Of a stretch of 30,717 nt of DNA, positions 12,962-20,087 are shown in pieces; the stretch's first letter is position 1, and every line of letters begins with the position of its first letter. The DNA is from a virus, in the IMG/VR virus record IMGVR_UViG_3300023049_000124, positions 1-30,717 of that record, one strand, 5' to 3'. Below the pieces are notes generated by a model. It searched no databases, was not told the DNA's origin, and worked only from the letters and a program-made list of their open reading frames with translations. A program made the position numbers and the translations under genes.

Positions 12962-13285
12962 ATGGGTAAATTATACGACGTAGTAGCGACAACAGGCACA
13001 TACGAAAAAGATGGTGAGAAGAAATATCTCAATAAAAATATCGGTGCAGTAATTTTAGACAGAAATGGCAAACACAGACTTACGCTTGATGCGAGCTTCA
13101 ATTTAGCAGCACTGGACAAAGACGAGCAAGGCAAAGTCTGGTTAGCGTTATTTGAGCCAAAACCCAAATATCAACAATCAGCACCTCCAGCAATGGCGCA
13201 ATCATCTGGTAGTTATGCAAAGGCTAAAGGTCAACCGACACAGTTTGACGCAGCTCAGGTTAATGAAGACGAGATTTCATTTTGA
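12962..13285 (+). CDS. SSB-like single-strand DNA-binding protein
   Basis: This 107-residue protein has a compact beta-rich N-terminal part (MGKLYDVVATTGTYEKDGEK, NIGAVILDRNGKHRLTLDAS, ending in a LALFEPKPK strand at about 61-69). A flexible Gln/Ala/Pro/Ser linker follows and it ends in the acidic tip NEDEISF. The same plan, an OB-like domain plus a disordered linker and an acidic tail ending in Phe, is found in bacterial SSB (DDDIPF) and in small phage SSB-like proteins. It likely coats single strands for the nearby helicase, Bet and nuclease. The ATG immediately follows the upstream TAG. Confidence 0.55.
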   Translation: MGKLYDVVATTGTYEKDGEKKYLNKNIGAVILDRNGKHRLTLDASFNLAALDKDEQGKVWLALFEPKPKYQQSAPPAMAQSSGSYAKAKGQPTQFDAAQVNEDEISF

Positions 13286-13647
13286 CAACAATAACAACAG
13301 AACATCAAGAACAATGCGCAGTGTGCCAGTACCTAGATTTAAACAAATATTTGTACTGTGCAATACCTAATGCCAATGCTTTGAGCGCATTAAATCGCAA
13401 CATTGCAATGAGGGTAATGGCAAAGCTAAAAAAAGAGGGTTTGAAGAAAGGTGTTAGTGATCTAGTTATATTTGAGGCTAGAAAAGGCTTTCACGCACTC
13501 GCTATTGAGATGAAAAGAAAAAAAGGTAGTACGGTAGCACTTGAACAAAAAGAATGGCGTGATGAGCTTTTAAAGCGCAATTATAAAGCCGTGATCTGTA
13601 AAGGTGCTGATGAAGCAATAAAACAAGTGCAGGAGTACATGCAATGA
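13282..13647 (+). CDS. VRR-NUC domain nuclease
   Basis: This 121-residue protein consists of a single VRR-NUC (PD-D/ExK) domain. The motifs are KKGVSDLVIF (residues 55-64, catalytic D60), LAIEMKRKKG (73-82, E76 and K78) and the LEQKEWRDELL helix (87-97) with the usual Gln and Trp. Phage versions are thought to act as junction-resolving or structure-specific nucleases in replication and recombination. The start is TTG, in a TTGA overlap with the SSB-like stop, the same unusual start as the hub gene. The stop overlaps the next ATG. Confidence 0.85.
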   Translation: MTTITTEHQEQCAVCQYLDLNKYLYCAIPNANALSALNRNIAMRVMAKLKKEGLKKGVSDLVIFEARKGFHALAIEMKRKKGSTVALEQKEWRDELLKRNYKAVICKGADEAIKQVQEYMQ

Positions 13648-13805
13648 CAAAACGTGAAAGACAAAAAGAGCTAACGATGATCAAGAAGTTTGTCAGGTTC
13701 ATTTTACTGTCAGAAAGCACACTGGAAATGTTAAGGCGCATGGGAATGATTCCAAGTGCTTTGCAAGTGCCTGTGTGGGCTTTGGTTGTTGAGGGGGGTA
13801 AGTGA
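13644..13805 (+). CDS. Hypothetical 53-residue protein
   Basis: The ATG at 13644 is coupled (ATGA) to the nuclease stop, and the TGA directly touches the next ATG. The product begins basic (MTKRERQKELTMIKKFVRF) and has a helical middle with LLSESTLEMLRRMGMIPSAL. The spacing of SESTLEMLRRMGMIPSAL could be part of a small helical DNA-binding fold, but I recognise no family. Confidence 0.55.
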   Translation: MTKRERQKELTMIKKFVRFILLSESTLEMLRRMGMIPSALQVPVWALVVEGGK

Positions 13806-14057
13806 ATGAGCAAAGGAAGAACACTATGCAGATTAGCAAGAAAAAAAACAGGAATGAATATGTCAGACTTTGCCAGTTTTTGCGGTTACAAGTCATATAA
13901 AAACATATCAGGAATAGAGCAAAGCAAGACATACCCAAGCCCTCAAGCAAATTTATTGTTTAAGTTGATTATTAATTCTGACCAAGCACTTGAGTTATTA
14001 ATCAGAAACTTTATTGAGAACAAAATCGGAGTGTCAACTAAATGCTCAAAAAACTAA
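13806..14057 (+). CDS. Small XRE/Cro-C1-type helix-turn-helix protein
   Basis: This 83-residue protein has an HTH-like stretch at residues about 5-55: LCRLARKKTGMNMSDFASFC, then GYKSYKNISGIEQSKTYPSP, with the Ile-x-x-x-Glu-x-x-x-x-x-Pro-Ser pattern common in XRE proteins. It begins directly after the previous stop. With the Cro-like protein at 9623 it is the second candidate regulator of the right operon, possibly controlling late genes. The HTH assignment is by eye. Confidence 0.55.
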   Translation: MSKGRTLCRLARKKTGMNMSDFASFCGYKSYKNISGIEQSKTYPSPQANLLFKLIINSDQALELLIRNFIENKIGVSTKCSKN

Positions 14058-14143
14058 CTAAATACCTCATTTACAGCTTTGCTGGCGTGCTATGTGCATC
14101 GGCAATGTTGTTAATTCCGCTTTGTTTAATGGTTGTAAGTTAA
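14042..14143 (+). CDS. Small membrane peptide, 33 residues
   Basis: The frame MLKKLTKYLIYSFAGVLCAS continues to a TAA at 14141. It is one basic start followed by a single hydrophobic segment (about 9-32). It overlaps the HTH gene by 16 bases, with GGAG 10 bases upstream. Short membrane peptides of this kind are common before lysis clusters and the basic N-terminus fits an inner-membrane insertion. No family is recognised. Confidence 0.4.
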   Translation: MLKKLTKYLIYSFAGVLCASAMLLIPLCLMVVS

Positions 14144-14153
14144 AGGAGATAGC

Positions 14154-14708
14154 ATGAATAGTTTGTTTAAGGATGAAGATTTTTACCAGACTATTCAGAT
14201 ACCCAGGGATTCGGTTTTATGTAACGGCAGACTGCATAAGTACACGTATTTCCTTAATACGAAAATATATAAATATGACAGAAATAACTTTGATATTATT
14301 GATCAGTTTAAGCGTGGCACAGATGTAACCCAATCATACAAAGAGTATGACAAAGCAAGGCGTATTGTTTATGACTTTAATTGGCAGCATCCAGAAGATG
14401 TGGCAAAGGTATTACATACCACTGTTGAACACGTTATAAGGCTTTCAGGCGCAGAGGAATTAAACAGGTATCAAACTTATATCGATAACAAAAGCAACAA
14501 ACAGAGATATCTTAAATTTGATTCTATGCGCTTTGATGAGCTTGTCAAACTCAAGGTTGATATATTTCAGATACACGAAAAACGGCACTTATATTGCGAC
14601 ACCGAAGAAGCTATTGAGCTGATGAAGTCACCACATGTTTATCATGATTTGTTTTTGTATAAGATGCCGCACGGATTGTTAAAACCCCGCTTTATATCTA
14701 AAATCTAA
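14154..14708 (+). CDS. Hypothetical 184-residue protein
   Basis: A strong AAAGGAG lies 8 bases before the ATG. The protein is rich in Tyr, Asp and Lys with alternating hydrophobic and charged residues and no membrane segment. A possible helix-turn-helix occurs at about 76-100 (NWQHPEDVAKVLHTTVEHVI), where VAKVLHTTVEHVIRL is similar to recognition helices of sigma-like or antitermination proteins. Its place, after replication and before lysis, is where late regulators such as Q lie, but I cannot confirm such a role. Confidence 0.6.
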   Translation: MNSLFKDEDFYQTIQIPRDSVLCNGRLHKYTYFLNTKIYKYDRNNFDIIDQFKRGTDVTQSYKEYDKARRIVYDFNWQHPEDVAKVLHTTVEHVIRLSGAEELNRYQTYIDNKSNKQRYLKFDSMRFDELVKLKVDIFQIHEKRHLYCDTEEAIELMKSPHVYHDLFLYKMPHGLLKPRFISKI

Positions 14709-14748
14709 TCTATGAAACAATAACACAAAGTATTTTATCTGATGTGTT

Positions 14749-15273
14749 ATGAAGTCATATATCGACAAAGAATTAGTTAAAGGTTTTGGCATTCAATGCC
14801 AGCAAATTACGCCCTATCTAGCTTTATCTCTTGGTATCAACCAAAAGCATTATTTCAGATTTACAAAAAAATATCGCATTATTCACGGTGATTATGAATT
14901 CATTGCTAAGCCTGGTTTTATTATTGACTTTGCCAGTGTTCCAAAAATACTAAAACCTTTATTCAGAGAAGTGAGATTAACAGATAAAGCATTCGTAATG
15001 CATGACATCGGGTTTTGTTTAAAAACATTACCAATGGAATTGCTTAATGATTACTTGCTCGAAATGCTTCTAGAGGAAGGATATTCAGCATTCAAATCAG
15101 AAATTATTTATATATCAGTCGATTGGTTCGGTAAATACTCATACAACGATGTCAGTCGATTAGATACTTATAATCGTGGCTTTTGTGAGATTAACAAGCT
15201 TCAAGATAGCACTAAAAAGGATTATGCAGACAAGCCTAGCAATTTTACTATTCATCCGAAGGTCATGACGTGA
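14749..15273 (+). CDS. DUF1353 family protein in the lysis region
   Basis: This 174-residue protein contains the DUF1353 signature GFIIDFASVPKILKPLF (residues 56-72) followed by DKAFVMHDIGF (79-89), with the invariant Asp, Ser-Val-Pro and His-Asp, and a later YISVDWFG. DUF1353 genes are frequent near holin and spanin genes. The conserved His and Asp suggest a hydrolase, but no reaction is established to my knowledge. No standard lysozyme or amidase is visible anywhere in the genome, so this is the leading candidate for a wall-active function. Its GTGA junction leads into a membrane gene. Confidence 0.75.
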   Translation: MKSYIDKELVKGFGIQCQQITPYLALSLGINQKHYFRFTKKYRIIHGDYEFIAKPGFIIDFASVPKILKPLFREVRLTDKAFVMHDIGFCLKTLPMELLNDYLLEMLLEEGYSAFKSEIIYISVDWFGKYSYNDVSRLDTYNRGFCEINKLQDSTKKDYADKPSNFTIHPKVMT

Positions 15274-15527
15274 AATCTTTACTTCAATTTGCAGGATTCA
15301 TAAGTCTTATATTGGCCGTAACAGGTATCAATAAATGGCAAATAGAATCTTATGGCTATATCAATAACGATAAGATGCAGATAGTCATAAGCGAAGAGAT
15401 TAAAAAGCAATTAGCTCCCATAAAAATCAAACTTGACAGTGTTGATGAAAATTCAGAAGAAGCTAATTCAAATATCAAAGAGCTGAATCGTCATTTTATT
15501 AATTATTTAAGGAACTCTAATGGTTAG
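15270..15527 (+). CDS. Membrane protein with coiled-coil tail (spanin- or holin-like)
   Basis: This 85-residue protein has an N-terminal membrane segment (residues about 4-19, LLQFAGFISLILAVTG) and then a helical, charged domain (SEEIKKQLAPIKIKLDSVDE, NSNIKELNRHFINYL) with coiled-coil character. The plan of one N-terminal anchor plus a periplasmic coiled coil is that of an inner-membrane spanin. The next gene, which has a lipobox, overlaps its end. Start GTG, coupled to the DUF1353 stop. Confidence 0.5.
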   Translation: MKSLLQFAGFISLILAVTGINKWQIESYGYINNDKMQIVISEEIKKQLAPIKIKLDSVDENSEEANSNIKELNRHFINYLRNSNG

Positions 15528-15840
15528 TATCATTAAATACTCATTTTTTAGTGTTGTATTATTCTTATTGCCAGGTTGCTTTATGGAGCAAAATGCAAAA
15601 GCAGAAAATAAAGCTATTGCTGAAAATGCTGATACTCAGATCAATCACTTTCAAACAATTATTCAACAGCAACAACAGCAAATAGATATGCAACAATTCT
15701 ATCTGATGCTTTTTGGCTGTGGTGTGTTTCTATACATTGCGATTGATGGATTTGAATATAAATACAAGTTCTTATTTATTGCAAAGTGGGCGTATGTGAT
15801 TGGGTTGATACTGTTGATTCTGTTTAAGGTGTTTTTATGA
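15520..15840 (+). CDS. Lipobox protein with C-terminal membrane segments
   Basis: This 106-residue protein has a lipoprotein signal: basic start, hydrophobic FFSVVLFLLPGC with the lipobox LPGC and cysteine at residue 20. A short helical, glutamine-rich stretch follows (QQQQQQIDMQQ, about 49-59), then two hydrophobic segments (about 62-76 and 86-105). An outer-membrane spanin would have the lipobox but not two terminal membrane segments, so this may be an unusual spanin, a holin with a misleading lipobox, or a fusion. It overlaps the previous and next genes, consistent with a lysis cassette. Confidence 0.5.
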   Translation: MVSIIKYSFFSVVLFLLPGCFMEQNAKAENKAIAENADTQINHFQTIIQQQQQQIDMQQFYLMLFGCGVFLYIAIDGFEYKYKFLFIAKWAYVIGLILLILFKVFL

Positions 15841-16013
15841 AACTACTAGAAAAAATATACATATACATCGTTTTGATACTGCTTGTTTTAATGATCATGG
15901 TTGCAGGCTTCCAGCAGGCAGAGATAAATAGGCAACGGAAAATAGCAGAGACTGCACGAATTAAGATGGTTAATTTTGCGGATGACTATAGGGCATGTTT
16001 GAATGATAGATAA
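15837..16013 (+). CDS. Small membrane protein, 58 residues (lysis cluster)
   Basis: The ATG at 15837 overlaps the preceding stop (ATGA) and the TAA lies inside the start of terS. Residues about 7-25 (IYIYIVLILLVLMIMVAGF) are a strong membrane segment, followed by a basic helical tail (QQAEINRQRKIAETARIK). This is holin- or inner-spanin-like in plan. It is the last gene before packaging, so lysis and late genes are probably on one transcript. Confidence 0.5.
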   Translation: MKLLEKIYIYIVLILLVLMIMVAGFQQAEINRQRKIAETARIKMVNFADDYRACLNDR

Positions 16014-16437
16014 CGATAAGCATATTGGAAGACCAGGCATTTATAATGATGAATTTCAGCATAAAGCTGATGAATATATTTTCAAATATAAAGAGCTAGG
16101 AAATGCTGTTCCTAGTCTTGCTGGTTTAGCTTGTTACTTAGGAATCACAAGAGAGACAGTTTATGATTTTAGAAGAAAATACACAGACTTTTCTGACACG
16201 TGCATGAACATTCTAACTTTACAAGAAATGGTAACGCTTGATAATGGGTTATTAGGAAAGTTCAATCCAACAATAACTAAGCTTGTTTTAGCAAATCATG
16301 GCTACTCAGACAAACAAGACCTCAACCACACGAGCGAGGATGGCAGCATGACACCCAAGGCGGGAATAGATACCAGCAAGCTATCCACCGAAGCCCTGGC
16401 TGAGATCATGGCGTTACACGATGACCAAAACTCATGA
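16003..16437 (+). CDS. terS: Terminase small subunit (GP3-type)
   Basis: This 144-residue protein recognises phage DNA for packaging. The N-terminal part (GRPGIYNDEFQHKADEYI, then VPSLAGLACYLGITRETVYD at about 36-55) is the DNA-binding helix-turn-helix. FNPTITKLVLANHGYSDKQD (about 87-106) is the conserved oligomer/TerL contact region, followed by the typical HTSEDGSMTPKAG. Composition changes inside the gene: the 5' part is AT-rich, and from about 16310 it matches the GC-richer structural genes. The coding frame is intact, so this looks like a functional chimera. Confidence 0.9.
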   Translation: MIDNDKHIGRPGIYNDEFQHKADEYIFKYKELGNAVPSLAGLACYLGITRETVYDFRRKYTDFSDTCMNILTLQEMVTLDNGLLGKFNPTITKLVLANHGYSDKQDLNHTSEDGSMTPKAGIDTSKLSTEALAEIMALHDDQNS

Positions 16438-17860
16438 CATCGATGTTAAGGCCGTTGAGCGCGAATTGTGCCAGCGGTCTTTTTCTCATTTTATCAGGCG
16501 TGCATGGCCGCACATCATAACAGACAGATACATCCACAACTGGCACGTTGACGCAATGGCCGAACATTTTGAGGCTGTAGCCGACGGACAGATAAGCCGA
16601 CTACTCATCAACGTACCCCCGGGGACCAGCAAATCAACTATCGCAGGGATAATGTACCCGGCATGGCTATGGGGCCCGAAAGGACAACCTCAGCATAAGT
16701 TCATCGGAGCCGCACACGAGCAAGGTCTAGCAGTTAGAGACAGTCGAATGATGAGAGAGCTTGTCACCTCTGAATGGTTCCAGTCTTTGTGGCCACTGAT
16801 GCTAGCCGGGGACCAGAACGAAAAGTTGTTTTTTGAAAATGAGAAGAGAGGTTTTCGTCAGGCATGCGCCGTTGCATCTATGACTGGCCGCCGCGCCCAT
16901 ACAATTGCATGGGACGATCCTTTAAGCCCGGAAAAAGCTCATAGCGACACGCACAGGGAGACCGCCATTAGGGTTTTAAGGGAGACGCTTCCGACCCGCC
17001 TAAGCGATCCTGGGAAGTCTTCAATCATCATCGTTATGCAAAGGTTGCACGAGAACGACCCCAGCGGGTATATTCTGGCGAATGAATCCGGTTACGAACA
17101 CCTCTGCCTGCCGATGGAGTTTGACCCTACCCGAAGATGTGTAACGTCTCTAGGCTGGCAAGACCCCAGAACAGAAGATGGCGAGTTGTTATTTCCTGGC
17201 CGGTTCCCGCGCGAAGTGGTGGAGCGTGATAAAAATGCCATGGGAGAGTACGGCACAGCCGGACAGTTTCAGCAGTTACCCTCACCACTTGGCGGCGGCA
17301 TATTCAAGGATGAATGGTGGCAGTATTATACGGTGATGCCAAAGATCAAGTACCGGATGATCTACGCCGACACCGCGCAGAAAACCAAAGAGCAGAATGA
17401 CTACTCTGTTTTTCAGTGCTGGGGTAAGGGAGATGATGGCCGGATATACCTAATTGACATGGTACGCGGGAAGTGGGAAGCGCCGGAGCTATTGGTTACC
17501 GCTAAGGCGTTCTGGGATAAACACAAGGCCGCTCCAAGGACATTGGGTACGCTGAGACAGATCAAACCAGAGGACAAGTCAAGCGGTACCGGTCTAATTC
17601 AGCAACTAGCGAAACAGCGAATCCCCGTTGTGGGGATACAAAGAGGGACGGACAAGGTCACGCGCGCCATGGATGTCGTTCCGCAGATCCAAGCCGGAAA
17701 CGTCATGCTACCAGAATCAGCGCCATGGTTGTCTGATCTACTGTCAGAGGCAACGGGCTTTCCTAACGCAACGCACGATGATATATTGGATCCGCTTATG
17801 GACGCTATAAGTGATATGTTGATCGAGAACCAGCGGCCTAGTTACGCTGATATTTTATAG
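16421..17860 (+). CDS. terL: Terminase large subunit
   Basis: This 479-residue protein is the packaging motor and headful nuclease. Walker A NVPPGTSKST (residues 64-73), Walker B TIAWDD (161-166), a C-motif-like IIIVMQRLHENDPS (202-215), and the RNase-H-type nuclease acids YADTAQ (D317), QNDYSVF (D327) and THDDILDPLMDA (D453/D454) are all present. The length is normal. The start overlaps terS by 17 bases. The TAG stop is followed by a hairpin and then the portal. Packaging strategy cannot be read from the sequence alone. Confidence 0.95.
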   Translation: MTKTHDIDVKAVERELCQRSFSHFIRRAWPHIITDRYIHNWHVDAMAEHFEAVADGQISRLLINVPPGTSKSTIAGIMYPAWLWGPKGQPQHKFIGAAHEQGLAVRDSRMMRELVTSEWFQSLWPLMLAGDQNEKLFFENEKRGFRQACAVASMTGRRAHTIAWDDPLSPEKAHSDTHRETAIRVLRETLPTRLSDPGKSSIIIVMQRLHENDPSGYILANESGYEHLCLPMEFDPTRRCVTSLGWQDPRTEDGELLFPGRFPREVVERDKNAMGEYGTAGQFQQLPSPLGGGIFKDEWWQYYTVMPKIKYRMIYADTAQKTKEQNDYSVFQCWGKGDDGRIYLIDMVRGKWEAPELLVTAKAFWDKHKAAPRTLGTLRQIKPEDKSSGTGLIQQLAKQRIPVVGIQRGTDKVTRAMDVVPQIQAGNVMLPESAPWLSDLLSEATGFPNATHDDILDPLMDAISDMLIENQRPSYADIL

Positions 17861-17872
17861 TCTAACTATGAA

Positions 17873-17895
17873 TCCCCTTCCTTTAGGTGGGGGAG
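17873..17895. other. Hairpin between terL and portal, IS200/IS605-end-like
   Basis: CCCC (17874-17877) pairs with GGGG (17889-17892) and CC with GG around a TTTA loop. The surrounding sequence, CCCCTTCCTTTAGG and then GGGGGAGAATGTCAA, resembles right ends of IS200/IS605 elements as I remember them. It sits in one of the few gaps of the structural block. It could also be an mRNA-processing or stability hairpin just upstream of the portal ribosome site. Confidence 0.45.
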
Positions 17896-17913
17896 AATGT
17901 CAAAGGAGACCAC

Positions 17914-19170
17914 ATGACCATCCAAAAACTATTCACCGACGGCCTCACCAGCCTAACAAGCAAACTCGCCAACCGCCGCAACGCCCACGCCACCAACCGC
18001 ATGACAACTACCCGGGTAGACTGGGGCGAGCTGCGGGCGATCTATAAGACCGGCGTCGGCAGTAAGATCATCCGCACAAAATCAGGGATGGCTCTCAATG
18101 GCACGCTCCAGTTTAAGAGCAAGGGTGACAAGGACTTTTACGAGGCACGATTACAGCAACACGTCAAGGACGCCTGCAAGTTCATGCTGGCCTTCGGGCG
18201 GGGATTGATAGTAGTCCAAGAGCCCGGCGCAGATATGAGTCAACCGCTACCGACTATCAATGACTGGTCAAAGGTACGGTTCCAGGTATTCAGCGGCGAC
18301 ATGGTTTATGTTCAGTCAGTCGAGTACAACCTAAGCAGCCCGAACTACTTCAAACCCAAGGCTTACTCAGTGCGGGGTTTCACCCTTCACCCGAGCCGCG
18401 TTATTGATATGACATACGTCAAGCCGGTCGAGTTCGACGCGCCGGAATACTTCTTTGGCGGTATCTCCGAATTTGAGCTGATCCGCAACGAGTTGGTCGG
18501 CGATCAGATCGTTCAACGGGCAGTACCGGCCATGCTCGAAAAGTCGTCTACCGTATTTTATAAGATTAAAGGGTTTAAGGAATTGCTTGCAGACAAGCAA
18601 GAGTCAACCCTGATTCAGTATTTCTCAGAACTTGAAAACCTGCGATCGATCTACGGCGCTGGCATCGTGGATGAAGAGGACGCGATCGAAAGCATCACCC
18701 AGTCGCTAACCAACCTGGCCGAGTCGGACATGATAACCCTGCGCCGTCTGGCAATGGTGACCGGCCTATCCCTCTCAACGCTGGTCGGAGAGCCGCCGAA
18801 AGGCATAAGCTCTACCGGTGAAGGCGACCGGCAGGTTGACATGCAGACAATCAAAGCCCTGCAGTCCGAATATTTGCTAGATAATATAAACCGGCTGATG
18901 CAGAAGTGCGGGCGTGGTGCCGTTTGGTTCAAGGAGAATCAGGGCCAGAGCGACAAAGACCGGGTGGCGCAGGAGACTGAGGTTATCAAGAGCGCACTTG
19001 TGTTGTGGCAGATGGGTCAGGATTACGAGAAATATCTTGAGAAGCATGGCGTGATCGAGGTTGACGCATTCGACGAGATGTTTGGCAAGCCGGACGATGA
19101 ACCCGAGCCTAAGCCTGAGCAGGGCGCTATGAGTCTTGAGCAGTTGATGGGTGGCGACGGTGAGGCGTGA
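17914..19170 (+). CDS. Portal protein (DUF1073-like)
   Basis: This 418-residue protein forms the dodecameric DNA gate in the head. The pattern fits DUF1073 portals: an N-terminal IYKTGVGSKIIRTKSGMALN, the central HPSRVIDMTYVKP (residues about 159-171) followed by EYFFGGISEFELIRN, then LSLSTLVGEPPKGISSTGEG (about 288-307). The latter is the conserved loop TLVGxPPxGxxxTGEGD of such portals. An acidic Pro-rich tail follows. The start at 17914 is chosen because AAAGGAG lies 5 bases before it. A GTG at 17887 lacks such a site. Confidence 0.85.
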   Translation: MTIQKLFTDGLTSLTSKLANRRNAHATNRMTTTRVDWGELRAIYKTGVGSKIIRTKSGMALNGTLQFKSKGDKDFYEARLQQHVKDACKFMLAFGRGLIVVQEPGADMSQPLPTINDWSKVRFQVFSGDMVYVQSVEYNLSSPNYFKPKAYSVRGFTLHPSRVIDMTYVKPVEFDAPEYFFGGISEFELIRNELVGDQIVQRAVPAMLEKSSTVFYKIKGFKELLADKQESTLIQYFSELENLRSIYGAGIVDEEDAIESITQSLTNLAESDMITLRRLAMVTGLSLSTLVGEPPKGISSTGEGDRQVDMQTIKALQSEYLLDNINRLMQKCGRGAVWFKENQGQSDKDRVAQETEVIKSALVLWQMGQDYEKYLEKHGVIEVDAFDEMFGKPDDEPEPKPEQGAMSLEQLMGGDGEA

Positions 19171-19984
19171 AGTAAGCGCCCCCAAAGGCGCAACTATCAA
19201 AGCACCCGAGCCGCCTAAATCCGAGATCCGTCAGTTCGGCAACGCCATAGAATACATGGTTGATCAGATGGCGCAACGATGGCGGACTCAGATATTCAAG
19301 GAGCTAAACCAAGACACTATAGAAAAGTTCACGGACGCTAAGCAATCCGGCAACTTTGCCAAAGTATTCTTGACCATGGCCGCACGTGTACAGCGCAAGC
19401 TATTAAAGCAGTTCGACGGCGAACGTCTGGACAAAATGGTTGACAAGTACACTGGTAAAGTCGACAAGCGCAACAAGGCGGAGTTCTACCGGCGCGCTGA
19501 AAAGAGCGTCGGCATTAGCCGTGAAGAGCTGGAGGATACCGAGGGTTTGACTTTTCAGATCAATGCTTTCAAGGCCGAAACCCAGCAGTGGGTCAAGAAA
19601 ATGCGCGACGATACACTGCAACAGTGGACGAGCAACACGCTGCGGCAGATGGCAGAGGGTAAGGGCTTACCGGAGATTTTGAAGCAGTTTGACGGCATGG
19701 TCGAGCAGCGGCGTGGTCACGCGAAAATGATTGCTCGAACTCAAATCAGCACGTTTAACAGTTTGACGAGCAAGATCAGGGCACAGAATCTTGGGATTAC
19801 GAAAGCAATATGGGTCAGCTCGCGAGATGAGAGGGTCCGAGACAGTCACCAAGCAAGGGACGGAAAAGAATTTAACCTTAGCGAGGGACTATATTCAGCC
19901 TCTGACGGTAAAACATTGCTCCCAGGTACAGTTCCGAATTGCCGCTGCGATTACATTATGAAAATTCCTGAGATGGAGGACTAA
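19151..19984 (+). CDS. Minor head / head morphogenesis protein (Mu gpF-like)
   Basis: This 277-residue protein has the classic C-terminal signature: IARTQISTFNSLTSKIRAQN (residues about 196-215), IWVSSRDERVRDSHQARDG and the Cys-containing LPGTVPNCRCDY near the end. The family helps early prohead assembly and is injected in some phages. The N-terminal half is long helical and charged. It starts with GTG 20 bases inside the portal gene. The next gene is separated by a 100-base gap with a promoter. Confidence 0.88.
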   Translation: MATVRREVSAPKGATIKAPEPPKSEIRQFGNAIEYMVDQMAQRWRTQIFKELNQDTIEKFTDAKQSGNFAKVFLTMAARVQRKLLKQFDGERLDKMVDKYTGKVDKRNKAEFYRRAEKSVGISREELEDTEGLTFQINAFKAETQQWVKKMRDDTLQQWTSNTLRQMAEGKGLPEILKQFDGMVEQRRGHAKMIARTQISTFNSLTSKIRAQNLGITKAIWVSSRDERVRDSHQARDGKEFNLSEGLYSASDGKTLLPGTVPNCRCDYIMKIPEMED

Positions 19985-20033
19985 ACAACGGTCCGCTTTT
20001 CTCGGCAGACACTAACTGATAAATAATTTGACA

Positions 20034-20062
20034 TTGACATTGACTTGACAAGGTTACATAAT
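20034..20062 (+). promoter_or_regulatory. Sigma70 promoter before protease/scaffold gene, with TTGACA repeats
   Basis: TTGACA (20034-20039), a 17-base spacer and CATAAT (20057-20062) give a near-consensus promoter in an AT-rich gap. TTGACA also occurs at 20028 and 20045, with TTGACT at 20040, so four -35-like hexamers stand in tandem. It could boost capsid expression independently of upstream packaging genes. Confidence 0.65.
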
Positions 20063-20087
20063 AACTAAATAAGCATAGGTGGGTAAC

